A stretch of 64,000 bases of DNA from an uncultured Sulfitobacter sp. (GCF_947497275.1 NZ_CANMFS010000009.1:62001-126000), one strand, 5' to 3'; shown: positions 8,145 to 16,036, numbered from the stretch's first letter. Numbers and translations are program-made. Notes: a model not told the origin generated them from the sequence alone.

Positions 8145-8926
8145 CAGGCGTGTCCCGCCAACAACGCGCGCTTGGCATCGCGCAGGGCAGTGGGTTCAAG
8201 ATCGGACCGGTTCAGTTCCAGCAGACGGGTCAGTGTCGCCGCGTCGGGAGTGGTATTTTTGCGTTCCGACGCCACCAGCGTCGCGCGAATCTCGAGAGTG
8301 ATGCCGAGGAGATCGAGCACGGCTTCGGCGGGACCGAAAGCGCGATCCGCGTGTTCTTCGATGCCGGTATCGACAACCGCGTGATCTGAGATTTCGCGCT
8401 TGATCGCATCCAGGATTCCGTCGAGATCCGCCGAGCTTTTGAACCGTTTGACATAGCCGTGCTCATCTAGCGCCATTTTGCTGGCGTGCAGATGCTGTGC
8501 GTAGCAGCTGCGTAGCCACGCATCGCGCGCGCGCGTGGTGAAGAAAAAGCTCACCTCGCTCCGGGGCAACGCCGCGCGGAAGGCGACAGCGAGCGCGCGC
8601 ATCAGATGCGGGGCGGCAGCATAGGTCCGAATGCCGTGACGCCCCGGCATGTGTCCGCAGAGGTCTTCGGATGAGAGGAAGACCGCCGGTGCGGGCTCTG
8701 CCGCGAAACCTTCGGCCAGCAGCGCCGCCTCGTATTTAACAAGGCCCAGATCGATGTCCTGCAGGGTGCGGCTGTACCCGCGTGCTGCTTCGCAGAGAGC
8801 CGTCATACCGGGGCGCAGGATCAGCCGCAGATGCGGCGCAAGGACTTTGCGGTTGGCGCGCAGGGTCTGTTGCAGGTTGGTGGTGCCCGTCTTGTGAAAG
8901 CCGGCATGGACAATGATCCGGGTCAC
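8144..8926 (-). CDS. Sulfotransferase-like protein, copy 2
   Basis: A 260-aa protein with IIVHAGFHKTGTTNLQ at residues 4-19 as the PAPS-loop motif, SEDLCGHMPGRHG in the middle and ARDAWLRSCYAQHL near residue 130. These are collinear with copy 1, pointing to tandem duplication. The start is GTG 8926, one base after the rimM TGA. Both copies keep the loop, so both may be active. No secretion signal is visible. Confidence 0.7.
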   Translation of the reverse strand: MTRIIVHAGFHKTGTTNLQQTLRANRKVLAPHLRLILRPGMTALCEAARGYSRTLQDIDLGLVKYEAALLAEGFAAEPAPAVFLSSEDLCGHMPGRHGIRTYAAAPHLMRALAVAFRAALPRSEVSFFFTTRARDAWLRSCYAQHLHASKMALDEHGYVKRFKSSADLDGILDAIKREISDHAVVDTGIEEHADRAFGPAEAVLDLLGITLEIRATLVASERKNTTPDAATLTRLLELNRSDLEPTALRDAKRALLAGHA

Positions 8927-8927
8927 G

Positions 8928-9449
8928 TCAGCCCTTGTCCTGCGGCAGGATGCCTTCAGGGGGATCGGCGATGAGGCGTCGGCTGCCCAGATCGACGGTC
9001 GGCACAGCCGCCTTGGTGAAGGGCAGGAAAGTCGTCGCCGAGCCGCCGGTCAACTGCACCTCCAGCAGGTCATCCGCGCCGTGGTTCTGCACGGTCTTTA
9101 CCCGACCCAGCAGTTGGCCGCCGGTGTCGTACACATCCAGCCCTATCAGGTCGGCGTGGTAGAATTCGTCATCAGGCAGCGATGGCAGTTGTTCGCGCCG
9201 CGCGAACAGCTGTGTGCCGCGCAGGGCGTCGGCCTCTTCCTTGGTGGACACATCGGCAATGCGGGCGGAAAAGCCGTTCTTGATCGGTCTGATGATCGCA
9301 AGAGCAAAACTGCGGGTACCGCTTTCGTCGCTGAGCGGGGAGTAGGTTTCGATGTCTTCGGGAACCGCGCAAAAGCTCTTGATGCGCAGTTCACCGTGAA
9401 CGCCGTAGGCACCAGAGATCACACCGACGCAGATCTGGCTCTCGCTCAT
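8928..9449 (-). CDS. rimM: Ribosome maturation factor RimM
   Basis: A 173-aa RimM, which helps assemble the 30S head around S19. [19 protein letters not shown] opens the N-terminal barrel. The PRC-barrel half contains [18 protein letters not shown] and ends IADPPEGIL. The start is ATG 9449 with GGAGGTG 6 bp upstream; an upstream in-frame extension lacks a comparable ribosome site. It is followed one base later by the sulfotransferase-like pair and preceded by an unusually long gap to rpsP. Confidence 0.95.
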   Translation of the reverse strand: MSESQICVGVISGAYGVHGELRIKSFCAVPEDIETYSPLSDESGTRSFALAIIRPIKNGFSARIADVSTKEEADALRGTQLFARREQLPSLPDDEFYHADLIGLDVYDTGGQLLGRVKTVQNHGADDLLEVQLTGGSATTFLPFTKAAVPTVDLGSRRLIADPPEGILPQDKG

Positions 9450-9905
9450 TGATACACCTCCGAAGTCACGCAGACCGGCCCTGTCCATCGGCGTTCGCGC
9501 GCCGCACATTCACCGTGCACCGGCGCCATGCTGAGCTGAAATCCACGGACCCCACCGATAACCGGTTCGAACAGAAATTTTAGCAGTCGAAACATCCGTG
9601 TTCCTAAATATACAGAGCGGCACGCGCTTCGCGGCCTTTGTCCTAAGGGTACATTGCACGGCCAGCCGAGGCAAAGGCAAGCAATGGCGTTTCTCGGGAC
9701 CGAGCCGTGCGAAGCGCATGCGCGAGAAGTGCCGGCACCCTTTGCTCCGGGAGGGGCGGGAGGACAAGGCCAGCCCCAGAAAGAGCCTGCCCTTACCCGG
9801 TTGCTTCATTGCTGGACAGTGCCGTACAGTCGGCGCAGCATTTCCACCGGCACGGCATGAAAGCGTCGCGAAGCGAGCGCCTTCATGCCGGATCTGTCAA
9901 ATGCG
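9450..9905. other. 456-bp gap between rpsP and rimM
   Basis: No convincing gene is present. Open frames exist on both strands, but they lack ribosome sites and protein-like composition. The rpsP-proximal end holds a long hairpin at 9853-9890, and GTGCCGGCAC near 9729 is a small palindrome. The gap may carry a promoter for rimM-trmD, or be an interspersed intergenic element. Confidence 0.6.
9853..9890 (-). repeat. Long near-perfect inverted repeat downstream of rpsP
   Basis: Arms 9853-9865 and 9878-9890 pair over 13 bp, with a G-U in the minus-strand RNA. The loop itself pairs 66-69 with 73-76 around GAA, giving an almost continuous 17-bp stem 16 bases past the rpsP stop. There is no T run, so an RNA-processing or transcript-stabilising role is as likely as termination. 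Confidence 0.65.
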
Positions 9906-10307
9906 TTATTCTGCGGTTGCGTCGTCCGCAGGTGCGTCCTCGGCGGGGGCGTTGGCGGCTTCGGCTGCGGCAGCGGCCTTGTCGGCTTTCTCCTGAACGC
10001 GGGCCTGTGCTTTCTTGCCGGGCGTTCCCTTGTTCGGGTTGCTGCGCTCGGTCTTTTCGCGGACGCCTGCGGCTTCCAGCATCCGCTGTACGCGGTCGGT
10101 CGGCTGGGCGCCCTGGTCAAGCCAGTACTGAACCCGCTCGACGTTCATTTTCACGCGGTCTTCGCTGTCTTTCGGCAGCAGGGGTGCGTAAACGCCGAGC
10201 TTTTCGATGTAGCGGCCATCGCGGGGCATACGGCTGTCGGCGGCGACGATGCGGTAGAACGGACGCTTCTTGGAGCCGCCACGGGCGAGACGAATTTTCA
10301 TGGACAT
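9906..10307 (-). CDS. rpsP: 30S ribosomal protein S16
   Basis: A 133-aa S16. The core [21 protein letters not shown] and [13 protein letters not shown] occupy the first 45 residues. The last 45 residues form a Lys/Ala-rich then acidic low-complexity tail, so the protein is longer than the roughly 80-aa E. coli form. Start ATG 10307 (MSMKIR) has AAGGAA upstream; ATG 10301 is an alternative. It lies 14 bp after the chorismate mutase gene. Confidence 0.96.
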   Translation of the reverse strand: MSMKIRLARGGSKKRPFYRIVAADSRMPRDGRYIEKLGVYAPLLPKDSEDRVKMNVERVQYWLDQGAQPTDRVQRMLEAAGVREKTERSNPNKGTPGKKAQARVQEKADKAAAAAEAANAPAEDAPADDATAE

Positions 10308-10321
10308 GGTATTGAGTTCCT

Positions 10322-10624
10322 TCAGGTTTTATCTTGGATTTGATGGTGGTGCTGAATCACTTCAGCGATGATGAAGTTGAGAAACTTCTTGGCGAATTCG
10401 GGATCGAGATCCGCGCGTTTCGCCAAATCTTCGAGCCGCGCGATCTGGTCCGCTTCGCGGGCCGGATCGGACGGGGGAAGGTCGTGCGTGGCCTTGAGTT
10501 TCCCCACGGCCTGCGTGTGTTTGAACCGCTCGCCCAGCGTGTATACGAGGATCGCATCGAGACGGTCGATGCTGGCGCGGTGCTCGCGCAGCACCTCGGC
10601 GGCGCGGGTTGTGGCGTCGGTCAT
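10322..10624 (-). CDS. Chorismate mutase (AroQ-type)
   Basis: A 100-aa all-helical protein that converts chorismate to prephenate for Phe/Tyr synthesis. It shows the AroQ order: [20 protein letters not shown] (active-site Arg and Asp), then [11 protein letters not shown] (active-site Lys), then [16 protein letters not shown] and a C-terminal helix. The start ATG 10624 gives the usual monofunctional length. It sits directly upstream of rpsP and may be cotranscribed. Confidence 0.88.
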   Translation of the reverse strand: MTDATTRAAEVLREHRASIDRLDAILVYTLGERFKHTQAVGKLKATHDLPPSDPAREADQIARLEDLAKRADLDPEFAKKFLNFIIAEVIQHHHQIQDKT

Positions 10625-10703
10625 CGGTGGCTCCCTGCGGCGATTTCGGGCTGTGCACCGGCTGTACACAATCTGTGCACCGGGCGTATGACATTTGTGC
10701 AAA

Positions 10704-11225
10704 TCATGCAGTGATGTCCACCGGGTGGCGGTAGACATGTACGGAATGGTCCAGAAGCATATCCTCACGCTCCAAAGTCGCCCCGAGCCGGCGGGCGAGA
10801 GCCGCTGAGCGCGCATTGTCGGGGGCGATGTAGCTGATGACGCCATCGAGGCCAAGCCGGTCTGCGGCGTAGGTGCGCGCGGCCTGCACGGCGTTGTGCG
10901 CGATGCCGCGTCCTTCGGCTTTGGCGATCACATGCCACCCCAGTTCGGGCTCATCCCAACCCGGCGCAAAGAGGATACCCGTAGCCCCCAGATAGGCGTC
11001 GGTTTCCAGATCGGCGATATGCCACATGCCGTAGCCGCGCAGCGCCCAGCTGCCGATCGTCGACAGCATCGCGCGATGGACCGCGCGCGCGTCCATGGGA
11101 CCGCCGACAAGATGGCTGCGGTCCGTTTGGTAGAACGCGGTCAGCGCAGGCAGATCGCCGAGCTTGGGCGCGCGCAGCCGTACACGCGCCGTTTCGACCA
11201 CCGGAATGTCGGAATAGTCAGTCAC
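10704..11225 (-). CDS. GNAT acetyltransferase, RimJ/RimL type
   Basis: A 173-aa protein. ETARVRLRAPKLGDLPAL at the start, WHVIAKAEGRGIAHNAVQAA (motif A, acetyl-CoA) in the middle and YIAPDNARSAALARRLGA (motif B) match RimJ/RimL-type N-acetyltransferases. Targets of this group include ribosomal proteins, but that is not shown here. The first codons overlap the stop of the NIPSNAP gene (ATGA). Confidence 0.85.
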   Translation of the reverse strand: MTDYSDIPVVETARVRLRAPKLGDLPALTAFYQTDRSHLVGGPMDARAVHRAMLSTIGSWALRGYGMWHIADLETDAYLGATGILFAPGWDEPELGWHVIAKAEGRGIAHNAVQAARTYAADRLGLDGVISYIAPDNARSAALARRLGATLEREDMLLDHSVHVYRHPVDITA

Positions 11226-11554
11226 AGGCCGAGGTCATCCACGGTTGCGCCGTCGAACATCGGCTTGGTGAACGAGCGGTCGTAGCGGCGGATGCATTTG
11301 GTGCGTTTGGCGTGGTCGTAGGCGCGGATGCACTCGGGGTCTTCCCACATCCGCGCACGGTAGGCTTCGTAATCGGCCAGTGAGGCGAACGAGAAGTGGC
11401 AATAGGCGATGTCGTTCGGACCCTCATACGGCATGTGATAGCCGTGGTGCGTTCCGCCGAGTTTCTTGACGAGATGTATCCACGCTTTCGCGTAGATCTC
11501 GAACTCCGGCAATTTGTCCGGGTCAATTTCGTATCTGACAGTACAGGAGATCAT
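11222..11554 (-). CDS. NIPSNAP-family protein
   Basis: A 110-aa dimeric alpha-beta barrel-like protein. The opening CTVRYEIDPDKLPEFEIYAKAW and YCHFSFASLADYEAYR match the NIPSNAP domain. No enzymatic role is known. Its start overlaps the ffh stop and its end overlaps the GNAT start, so ffh-NIPSNAP-GNAT form a coupled operon. Confidence 0.85.
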   Translation of the reverse strand: MISCTVRYEIDPDKLPEFEIYAKAWIHLVKKLGGTHHGYHMPYEGPNDIAYCHFSFASLADYEAYRARMWEDPECIRAYDHAKRTKCIRRYDRSFTKPMFDGATVDDLGL

Positions 11555-13050
11555 TTCTTCTTGCCGAATCCGCTGAGGCCGGACGGCAGGCCCATGCCAC
11601 CGGGCAGCTTGCCGCCCATTTGCTTGGCTGCGGCTTCGAGTGCCTTGGGGTCCATGCCCTGCGCCATCGCCGCAGGATCCATGCCGCCCATTCCTTTTGC
11701 GCCCCCGCCCATCATCTGCTTCATCGCGGCTTTCGTCATGCCGCCCTTGCCCTTGCCGAGCTTCTTCATCATGTCCGACATCTGGCGCTGCATCTTCATC
11801 AGCTTGTTGAGGTCGGACACCTCAAGCCCCGCGCCCCTGGCGATGCGTTTCTTGCGACTGGCCTGAAGCAGTCCGGGGTTGGCGCGCTCTTTTTTCGTCA
11901 TGGACTGGATCAGGGCAATCTGCTGCTTGAGGATTTTGTCGTCGATGCCGGCATCGTCCATCTGCTTGGCCATCTTGCCCATGCCGGGCATCATGCCCAT
12001 CATGCCCTGCATGCCGCCCATCTTCATCATCTGCTCAAGCTGCATCTTGAGGTCGTTCATGTTGAACTGACCCTTCGCCATGCGCTTCATCATCTTTTCG
12101 GCCTGTTCGGCCTCGATGGTTTCCTGTGCTTTCTCAACGAGAGCCACGATGTCGCCCATGCCGAGGATGCGGCCCGCGATGCGCTCCGGCTCGAACGTCT
12201 CGAGCGCGTCCATCTTTTCGCCCAGGCCCACGTATTTGATCGGCTGGCCAGTGACGGCGCGCATCGACAGCGCAGCACCGCCGCGCCCGTCGCCGTCCAT
12301 GCGGGTCAGCACGACACCGGAGATGCCGATGCGGTCGTTGAAGTTCTGCGCGGTCTGCACGGCGTCCTGACCGGTCAGGCCGTCGACCACCAGCAGCGTC
12401 TCGCGCGGGGTGACCACGTCGCGCACCGCCTCGACCTGCGCCATCAGTTCTTCGTCGATGGACAAACGGCCGGCAGTGTCGAGCATGTAGACGTCATAGC
12501 CGCCAAGGCTCGCCTGCGTTTTGGTGCGCTTGGCGATCTGCACGGGGCTTTCGCCCTTGACGATGGGCAGAGTGTCGACGCCGATCTGGAGCCCCAGAAT
12601 CGCCAGCTGTTCCATCGCCGCGGGGCGGTTCACGTCGAGCGAGGCCATCAGCACGCGCTTGCCGTCTTTTTCCTTGAGCCGTTTTGCCAGCTTGGCGGTG
12701 GTCGTGGTTTTACCGCCACCCTGCAGGCCGACCATCAGGATCGGGGCGGGGGGGCTGTCGATCTTGAGCGCGCCGGGCTCCCCTTCGCCGCGCAACACGT
12801 CGATCAGCGCGTCGTGCACGATCTTCACGACCTGCTGACCCGGCGTGATTGATTTGGTGACGGCCTGTCCGGTTGCCTTTTCCTGCACCGCGTTGACGAA
12901 ATCACGCGCCACGGGAAGCGACACATCCGCCTCCAGCAAGGCGACGCGGACTTCGCGCAGGGCCGTCTTTACGTCCTCGTCGGACAGCGCGCCCTGTTTT
13001 GTCAGGCGGTCGAAAACACCGGAAAGGCGTTCGCTGAGATTCTCAAACAT
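11551..13050 (-). CDS. ffh: Signal recognition particle protein Ffh
   Basis: A 499-aa SRP GTPase that binds signal sequences and 4.5S RNA for cotranslational targeting to FtsY. The N domain spans residues 1-90; the G1 loop GLQGGGKTTT is at 108-117; DTAGRL and TRMDGDGRGG follow. The M domain is from about 330, very rich in methionine, ending in a KGKGGMTKAAMKQMMGGG-type Gly/Met tail. The start is ATG 13050. In-frame codons further upstream (to 13116) are not conserved-looking. A long His-rich antisense frame across this gene is a composition artefact. Confidence 0.97.
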   Translation of the reverse strand: MFENLSERLSGVFDRLTKQGALSDEDVKTALREVRVALLEADVSLPVARDFVNAVQEKATGQAVTKSITPGQQVVKIVHDALIDVLRGEGEPGALKIDSPPAPILMVGLQGGGKTTTTAKLAKRLKEKDGKRVLMASLDVNRPAAMEQLAILGLQIGVDTLPIVKGESPVQIAKRTKTQASLGGYDVYMLDTAGRLSIDEELMAQVEAVRDVVTPRETLLVVDGLTGQDAVQTAQNFNDRIGISGVVLTRMDGDGRGGAALSMRAVTGQPIKYVGLGEKMDALETFEPERIAGRILGMGDIVALVEKAQETIEAEQAEKMMKRMAKGQFNMNDLKMQLEQMMKMGGMQGMMGMMPGMGKMAKQMDDAGIDDKILKQQIALIQSMTKKERANPGLLQASRKKRIARGAGLEVSDLNKLMKMQRQMSDMMKKLGKGKGGMTKAAMKQMMGGGAKGMGGMDPAAMAQGMDPKALEAAAKQMGGKLPGGMGLPSGLSGFGKKK

Positions 13051-13370
13051 GGGCGGTGGCCCTTTCGTCGTCGGTTGCGGGATGTTCCCAATGTAGGAAC
13101 CCCCGCTCAAATGCACAAATGCCCCCGTGGGCGTATGACGCTGACGGGGGGCGATCCTGAACCGGTGTCAGGACCGGAAGTCTGGCTTCCGGGATATGGG
13201 CTGCGTTTAGCGGGCGGGCGGGCGGCTGTCAACCGGTGGGGCACCGGGATGACCGGGGCAGGGGGATCGGGGCCGATGGTGAAATATACCTTGCAGAATT
13301 TCACACAAAGCACGAATTTCGCCGTTATATGTGGAACGGTGCACATGAACGCCGGGATGTGCAGGATGGA
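13051..13370. other. Divergent ffh/lysR intergenic region
   Basis: 320 bp without a gene. The ffh half holds three back-to-back hairpins (13121-13192). The lysR half, around 13275-13370, is A+T richer and should contain the lysR promoter. A 4.5S RNA gene was looked for here because of ffh, but the conserved apical-loop sequence is not present. Confidence 0.6.
13121..13192. ncRNA. Cluster of three hairpins, possible structured RNA
   Basis: Hairpin 1 pairs 13122-13128 with 13144-13150 and, inside it, GCGT 13131-13134 with ACGC 13138-13141. Hairpin 2 pairs CCTGA 13156-13160 with TCAGG 13168-13172. Hairpin 3 pairs CCGGAAG 13174-13180 with CTTCCGG 13186-13192. The strand and whether it is transcribed are unknown. 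It could be an ffh 5' leader (minus) or a small RNA. Confidence 0.4.
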
Positions 13371-14255
13371 ATGCGGATGGAAAACTGGGATGAGGTCAGA
13401 ACTGCGTTTCAGGTGGCCCGTCTGGGCACTGTCAGCGGCGCGGCGGAGGCGCTTGGGGTGCATCACGCGACGGTGATCCGTCACATTGACGCGCTTGAGG
13501 CGCGGTTGGGCGTCAAACTGTTCCAGCGCCATGCACGCGGCTATAACGCGACAGAGGCGGGCAAGGATCTGATGCGGGTGGCGGAGGCGACGGACGATCA
13601 GTTCGGCCAGCTTCTCAGCCGGATCAAGGGGCACGGGACGGATGTGTCCGGCGATCTGGTAGTGACGTCGCTGATGATGCTGAGCCGGCAGATCGCGCCG
13701 ATACTCGCGGCGTTCCAGGAGGAGCATCCCGATGTCACCGTGCGGTACCTGACTGGCGACCGGTTGTTCAGGCTGGAATACGGCGAAGCGCATGTGGCGC
13801 TGCGCGCGGGGCCGTCCCCTGACCAGCCCGACAACGTGGTTCAGATGCTGACCGAGCAGGCGGTGGGTCTGTACGCGACACGCGCTTACGTTGCGAAGCA
13901 CGGCTTGCCGCATACACCGCAGGATTATGCGCGCCATCGGTTTATCGGCCCCGAAGACATTGACAGCCGCGCGCCCTATTTCAGGTGGCTGCGCGATGCG
14001 GTGCCGCGTGAGAAGGTCGTGTTTCGCAGCGATGACTTCCGCGCTTTGCATCACGCGCTGATCGCCGGTGCCGGTATCGGATTTGCGGGCCGGTCCGAAG
14101 CGGCGCAGACACCGGAACTGGTGGAGGTAGCCCCGCCAAGAGCTGAATGGTCGTCGTCCTTGTGGATCGTGACGCATGTGGATTTGCACCGCACGAACAA
14201 GGTTCAGGCCCTGGTACGGTTTCTCAAGGCCAACGTCACAGCGGAATCGTTCTGA
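13371..14255 (+). CDS. LysR-family transcriptional regulator
   Basis: A 294-aa regulator. The winged helix-turn-helix at residues 7-65 reads FQVARLGTVSGAAEALGVHH...ARLGVKLFQRHARGY, and the rest is a periplasmic-binding-type effector domain ending FLKANVTAESF. The start is ATG 13371 (MRMENWDE) or 13377. Its stop shares a base with the start of the DMT exporter (TGATGA), so the regulator and exporter are coupled and the regulator may control that exporter. Confidence 0.88.
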   Translation: MRMENWDEVRTAFQVARLGTVSGAAEALGVHHATVIRHIDALEARLGVKLFQRHARGYNATEAGKDLMRVAEATDDQFGQLLSRIKGHGTDVSGDLVVTSLMMLSRQIAPILAAFQEEHPDVTVRYLTGDRLFRLEYGEAHVALRAGPSPDQPDNVVQMLTEQAVGLYATRAYVAKHGLPHTPQDYARHRFIGPEDIDSRAPYFRWLRDAVPREKVVFRSDDFRALHHALIAGAGIGFAGRSEAAQTPELVEVAPPRAEWSSSLWIVTHVDLHRTNKVQALVRFLKANVTAESF

Positions 14256-15160
14256 TGACGCCGCAGACCCAGGGACATCTGGCGATGCTGGTCTTTTCCG
14301 CGCTGGTGGCGGGCTCTTTCTCGCTCGGCGCGATGGTGGCCAATGACATCGCCCCGCTTGCGCTGAACGCGGTGCGGTTCGTGATTGCCGGGCTGGCCGT
14401 CGGCGCCGTTGCCTTCGCAACGCAGGGGGTTTCCCGCCGCACGTTCGCGGCGCCCTGGCGCTATCTGGTGCTCGGCGGGTTCTTTTCGGTGTACTTTGTG
14501 CTGATGTTCGAGGGGCTGAAGACCGCGCCGCCGGTGAGTTCGGCGGCGGTTTTTACGCTGGTGCCTGCGATGGCGGCTGTCTTCGCCCTGTTCCTTCTGA
14601 GGCAGCGGATCACCGCGCGCATGGCGCTTGCGCTGGGGATCGGCGGGATCGGGGCGCTGTGGGTGATCTTCCGCGCCGACTGGTCCGCTTTTCTCGCCTT
14701 CGCGGTCGGGCGGGGCGAGGCGGTGTTTTTCGTCGGCTGCATATCGCACGCGATCTATACGCCGATGGTGCGGCTGCTCAACAGAGGCGAAAGCGCCGTA
14801 CAGTTCACCTTCGGCACGCTGATCGCGGGGGCGGTGCTTTTGGTGGTGGCGGGATGGTCCGACATCCGGGCGACGGACTGGAGCAATCTTCGACCGCTGG
14901 TCTGGTTGACGATTCTCTATGTCGCGCTTGCGGCCAGTGCATCGACCTTTGTGCTGTTGCAGTTCGCCACCCTGCGGCTGCCAAGCGCAAAGGTGATGGC
15001 CTATACCTATCTGGTTCCCAGTTGGGTGATCGGATGGGAAGCGGCGCTGGGCCACGGGTTACCGCCGCTTCTGATCACGGGAGGTGTCATTTTGACCATT
15101 ACCGCGCTGGTTTTGCTGCTGCGCGACGATGACGCGGCGAGGGACCATCGTGCGGCTTGA
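14255..15160 (+). CDS. DMT-superfamily transporter (EamA domains)
   Basis: A 301-aa inner-membrane protein with about ten hydrophobic segments and two EamA repeats (MVANDIAPLALNAVRFVIAG early; PPVSSAAVFTLVPAMAAVFA at the end of repeat 1). It ends in the charged cytoplasmic tail RDDDAARDHRAA. It is coupled to the upstream LysR gene. The substrate is unknown. It is not closely similar to the exporter at 649 beyond the shared family. Confidence 0.87.
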   Translation: MTPQTQGHLAMLVFSALVAGSFSLGAMVANDIAPLALNAVRFVIAGLAVGAVAFATQGVSRRTFAAPWRYLVLGGFFSVYFVLMFEGLKTAPPVSSAAVFTLVPAMAAVFALFLLRQRITARMALALGIGGIGALWVIFRADWSAFLAFAVGRGEAVFFVGCISHAIYTPMVRLLNRGESAVQFTFGTLIAGAVLLVVAGWSDIRATDWSNLRPLVWLTILYVALAASASTFVLLQFATLRLPSAKVMAYTYLVPSWVIGWEAALGHGLPPLLITGGVILTITALVLLLRDDDAARDHRAA

Positions 15161-15179
15161 AATATAATTCACGCGTTCG

Positions 15180-15205
15180 GGAACCGGATCGTGTAAGCTC
15201 GCGTT
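15180..15205 (+). promoter_or_regulatory. EcfG-like promoter before the microprotein pair
   Basis: GGAAC (15180-15184) and CGTT (15202-15205) are separated by 17 bases, matching the alphaproteobacterial general-stress sigma EcfG pattern GGAAC-N16/17-CGTT. It lies 34 bp before the first microprotein start. This is pattern matching only; whether this organism has EcfG is not shown in the window. Confidence 0.45.
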
Positions 15206-15239
15206 AGTCAGCAAGTCAATAAGCTCGAAGGACACTTAC

Positions 15240-15314
15240 ATGCGCAGTATCATCTATATAGTCGGCCTCGTGGTCGTCGTGATCTTTATCCTGCGTCTGC
15301 TTGGGGTTGTTTGA
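15240..15314 (+). CDS. 24-aa single-pass membrane microprotein
   Basis: ATG 15240 to TGA 15314. The peptide starts MRSIIYIVGLVVVV, continues as a single uninterrupted hydrophobic helix and has one internal Arg near the end. GAAGGA lies 7 bp upstream. It is a close sequence relative of the next 22-aa gene (both begin MR-x-IIY-x-VGLVV), so selection on the peptide is likely. The role is unknown; small stress-induced membrane peptides are the nearest analogy. Confidence 0.65.
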   Translation: MRSIIYIVGLVVVVIFILRLLGVV

Positions 15315-15356
15315 CCCCGGTCTTGAGTTTTTGAATAATATCAGAAGGAGAATACC

Positions 15357-15425
15357 ATGCGTGGCATCATTTATCTTGTCGGCCTTGTCGTAATTGTTTT
15401 GGCAATTGTTCAATTCGTACTCTGA
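15357..15425 (+). CDS. 22-aa single-pass membrane microprotein, tandem paralogue
   Basis: ATG 15357 to TGA 15425, with a strong AGAAGGAG ribosome site 7 bp upstream. The peptide starts MRGIIYLVGLVVIVLA and is hydrophobic to the end. It shares 11 of its first 14 residues with the 24-aa neighbour 42 bp upstream. A good terminator follows at 15457. Together these make a self-contained two-gene transcription unit. Confidence 0.7.
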   Translation: MRGIIYLVGLVVIVLAIVQFVL

Positions 15426-15456
15426 CACAAGCTTACTGACGTAGAATAAACGAAGA

Positions 15457-15490
15457 CGGGAGTGGCCAGTTTGGCCGCTCCCGTTTTCTT
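15457..15490 (+). terminator. Rho-independent terminator after the microproteins
   Basis: CGGGAGTGGCC and GGCCGCTCCCG form an 11-bp stem with one G-U pair and an AGTTT loop, followed by TTTTCTTT. It abuts the stop of the convergent arsR-type gene. Confidence 0.85.
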
Positions 15491-15841
15491 TCAGCCGCCG
15501 AGGTCCGTGGGGGTGTCGCGATCCGGCAGTTCGGCCTTGAGAAAGCGTTCGAAGGCGTCGAGGTTCACGGGCTCGAATTGCCCGAACCCCTGCATCCAAA
15601 CCGATGCCGCGCGCAGGGCGTCCGGTTCGAGCTTGCACCATTTCACACGACCGCGTTTTTCCTGAGTGATCAGGCCCGCCGCCGTCAGAACGCCGAGATG
15701 TTTCGAGATCGCCGCGAGCGACATGTCGAACGGGTGGGCCACGTCCGTCACGGCCATATCGTCTTCGAGCAGCATCGCGAGGATGGCGCGGCGCGTCGGG
15801 TCGGCAAGGGCCGAAAATGTGGTGTCCAGCGAAGCGATCAT
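15491..15841 (-). CDS. ArsR-family transcriptional regulator
   Basis: A 116-aa winged-helix repressor. FSALADPTRRAILAMLLEDD is the family signature. The recognition helix region is MSLAAISKHLGVLTAAGLI, followed by the wing ITQEKRGRVKWCKLEP. No metal-binding Cys pair typical of ArsR/SmtB sensors is seen, so this is the SdpR-like, non-metal group. The start is ATG 15841; in-frame sequence upstream is not regulator-like. No adjacent target gene on its strand. Confidence 0.85.
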   Translation of the reverse strand: MIASLDTTFSALADPTRRAILAMLLEDDMAVTDVAHPFDMSLAAISKHLGVLTAAGLITQEKRGRVKWCKLEPDALRAASVWMQGFGQFEPVNLDAFERFLKAELPDRDTPTDLGG

Positions 15842-16036
15842 GTTGATCCGTATTAGCGTCTGCGCGGGGTCAAGGGAAGCGGCCCCCACGGGGGTGCACA
15901 GACAATTCTCAACCGGATGGTTGAATAAGCACAGCGGGCTCATCGGGTGCGAATATCGAGGATCTGCGCCGATTTGCCCGAAGCGGCATTTTTGAAATTG
16001 TTAAATATCATGGAGTTACATGCGAAAACCCCTGCG

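Noticed and set aside
9510..9809. 99-aa minus-strand frame in the rpsP-rimM gap
   Set aside because: It has no ribosome site and a basic, low-complexity translation; more likely part of a non-coding or repeat element.
11620..12852. 410-aa His-rich open frame antisense to ffh
   Set aside because: It is the mirror of the Met-rich ffh coding sequence (ATG reads CAT = His on the other strand), with no ribosome site and no family resemblance.
13051..13370. 4.5S (SRP) RNA gene next to ffh
   Set aside because: The conserved GGUCAGGUCCGGAAGGAAG-type loop is not present; only a superficial CAGGACCGGAAG similarity was found.
13107..14420. 437-aa minus-strand open frame over lysR
   Set aside because: It is Arg/Pro/His-rich and lies across a clear LysR gene in the usual shadow phase of G+C-rich DNA.
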